Of a DNA stretch of 5,481 nucleotides, positions 4,463 to 5,481 are shown one piece after another. The stretch lies in contig DQUE01000105.1 of NCBI GenBank assembly GCA_015662405.1, positions 1 through 5,481 on the forward strand, in the 5' to 3' direction. The stretch is from Sulfurimonas autotrophica. GTDB taxonomy: Bacteria > Campylobacterota > Campylobacteria > Campylobacterales > Sulfurimonadaceae. Positions within the stretch are counted from its first letter, which is position 1, and each line of letters opens with the position of its first letter. Under the pieces are notes generated by a model. It worked only from the letters and a program-made list of their open reading frames with translations. It had not been told where the DNA came from and made no database searches. Position numbers and translations under genes: made by a program.

Positions 4463-5481
4463 GTGGACGCTTTTTTAGATAAAGCTAAGAATATACATAC
4501 TATAGAAGAAGCAAAACGGCTTCTTTGGACACAAATAGAAACCCCTTCCTCCAAAACAAAAAAAGCTTTAGAACTTTCACTTTTAGCACATCAAAATCAA
4601 ATACGTAAAAGTGGCGAACCTTATGTGGTGCATCCCATTTTAGTAGCAGCCATAACCGCATCTTTTTCTAATGATGAGACTATGGTACAAGCGGCACTCT
4701 TACATGATGTAGTTGAAGATACCGATTTTACTATTGAAGATTTAGAAAAAGAATTTGGGGATGATGTGGCTCATATGGTTGAAGGGCTTACTAAAATTGT
4801 TGAAATTCGTGATGAAGAGCTTATTGCTTCTTCATCAGAAGATAGATTGATTAATTCGGCATTGACTTTTCGGAAGATGCTTATCGCCTCCATCAAAGAT
4901 ATTCGTGTTTTGATAATAAAATTATGTGATAGGTTACATAATATGTTAACCCTTGATGCCTTAAATAATGAAAAGCAAATACGCATTTCAGAGGAAACGT
5001 TGGTTGTTTATGCCCCTATCGCACATCGCTTAGGTATATCTCGTATTAAAAATCATTTAGAAGATTTAAGTTTTTATTATATTTATCCAAAAGATTATAA
5101 AGAGATTGATGACTATATACAACAAAATGTGCAAAGTCTACAGTTTAAACTCAATGGTTTTATACGTAATGTGAAAGATCTCATGTATAAAGATGGCTTT
5201 GAGGAAAATAGTTTTGATGTCTTTGGTAGGGTCAAGCATTATTATTCTATTTATATGAAGATGCATCGAAAAGGTGTAAGCATAGAAGAAGTGCTAGATC
5301 TTCTTGCTGTACGTGTTATTGTTAAAGATCCTATTGCTTGCTATAGGGTTTTAGGGCTAATGCATTTACATCATACACCACTTGTATCACGATTAAAAGA
5401 CTATATTGCAGTACCAAAAGAAAATGGTTATAAGACTATACATACAACAATATTTAACAACGAAAGTATACTTGAGGTACA
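4463..5481 (+). CDS. spoT: RelA/SpoT-family (p)ppGpp hydrolase and synthetase, 5' part (3' end outside window)
   Basis: The protein controls the stringent response by making and degrading (p)ppGpp. The frame is open to the right edge, with 339 full residues of an expected 700 or so. GTG 4463 is the only sensible start: the in-frame stop TGA lies at 4448-4450 and the next ATG would cut off the first hydrolase motif. GAAGAG at 4449-4454 may serve as a weak ribosome binding site. Hydrolase residues are all present: His57 in VVHP, His81-Asp82 and Glu85-Asp86 in HDVVEDT, and Asp156 and Asn160 in DRLHN. Synthetase residues are also present: Arg256, Lys258 and His259 in GRVKHYYSIY, Asp279 in DLLAVRV, Tyr323 in NGYKTIHT, and Glu338 just before the edge. 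RLKD (310-313) is the RXKD signature of bifunctional enzymes, against EXDD in RelA. An eight-residue insertion relative to E. coli SpoT lies around 113-135. The C-terminal regulatory domains (TGS, ACT) are not visible. Confidence 0.95.
   Translation, partial: MDAFLDKAKNIHTIEEAKRLLWTQIETPSSKTKKALELSLLAHQNQIRKSGEPYVVHPILVAAITASFSNDETMVQAALLHDVVEDTDFTIEDLEKEFGDDVAHMVEGLTKIVEIRDEELIASSSEDRLINSALTFRKMLIASIKDIRVLIIKLCDRLHNMLTLDALNNEKQIRISEETLVVYAPIAHRLGISRIKNHLEDLSFYYIYPKDYKEIDDYIQQNVQSLQFKLNGFIRNVKDLMYKDGFEENSFDVFGRVKHYYSIYMKMHRKGVSIEEVLDLLAVRVIVKDPIACYRVLGLMHLHHTPLVSRLKDYIAVPKENGYKTIHTTIFNNESILEV

Overview
The window is AT-rich and densely coded, with every gene on the + strand. It looks like core chromosome of a Campylobacterota (epsilonproteobacterial) species. 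The evidence is the gene order (trmB, ftsE, ftsX, M23/EnvC-like gene, pyrH, rpoZ, spoT), which I recall as the order in Campylobacter jejuni and relatives; the short omega subunit; the TrmB with a long C-terminal extension; and a TATAAT promoter with no recognisable -35 box. A sulfur-oxidising genus such as Sulfurovum or Sulfurimonas is plausible, but I cannot fix the genus from sequence alone.

Positions 1-3451 hold a tRNA-modification and cell-division block. It starts with the 3' part of trmB (tRNA m7G46 methyltransferase, 5' end outside the window). Then come ftsE (ABC ATPase), ftsX (four-helix membrane partner) and a secreted coiled-coil protein with a degenerate LytM/M23 domain. The four reading frames overlap by 8, 14 and 4 bases, so they are almost certainly co-transcribed and translationally coupled. 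By analogy with the FtsEX-EnvC system, FtsE ATP hydrolysis would be transmitted through FtsX to the periplasmic coiled-coil protein, which would switch on a peptidoglycan amidase encoded elsewhere.

Positions 3452-3518 are the only real intergenic gap. It carries a good -10 box (3488-3493) and a ribosome binding site, and I see no hairpin terminator in it. It starts a second block, 3519-5481: pyrH (UMP kinase), rpoZ (RNA polymerase omega subunit) and the 5' half of spoT (RelA/SpoT family, running off the right edge). The block joins pyrimidine nucleotide supply, RNA polymerase and (p)ppGpp metabolism. SpoT keeps both the hydrolase and the synthetase residues, so it is probably bifunctional.

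I see no mobile element, CRISPR array, RNA gene or foreign-looking island. The points most worth a second look are the loss of all metal ligands in the M23 domain, the very basic linker with a tandem 12-bp repeat in the same protein, the altered FPxPW motif and C-terminal extension of TrmB, an eight-residue insertion in the SpoT hydrolase domain, and an omega subunit without the usual MAR start next to spoT.
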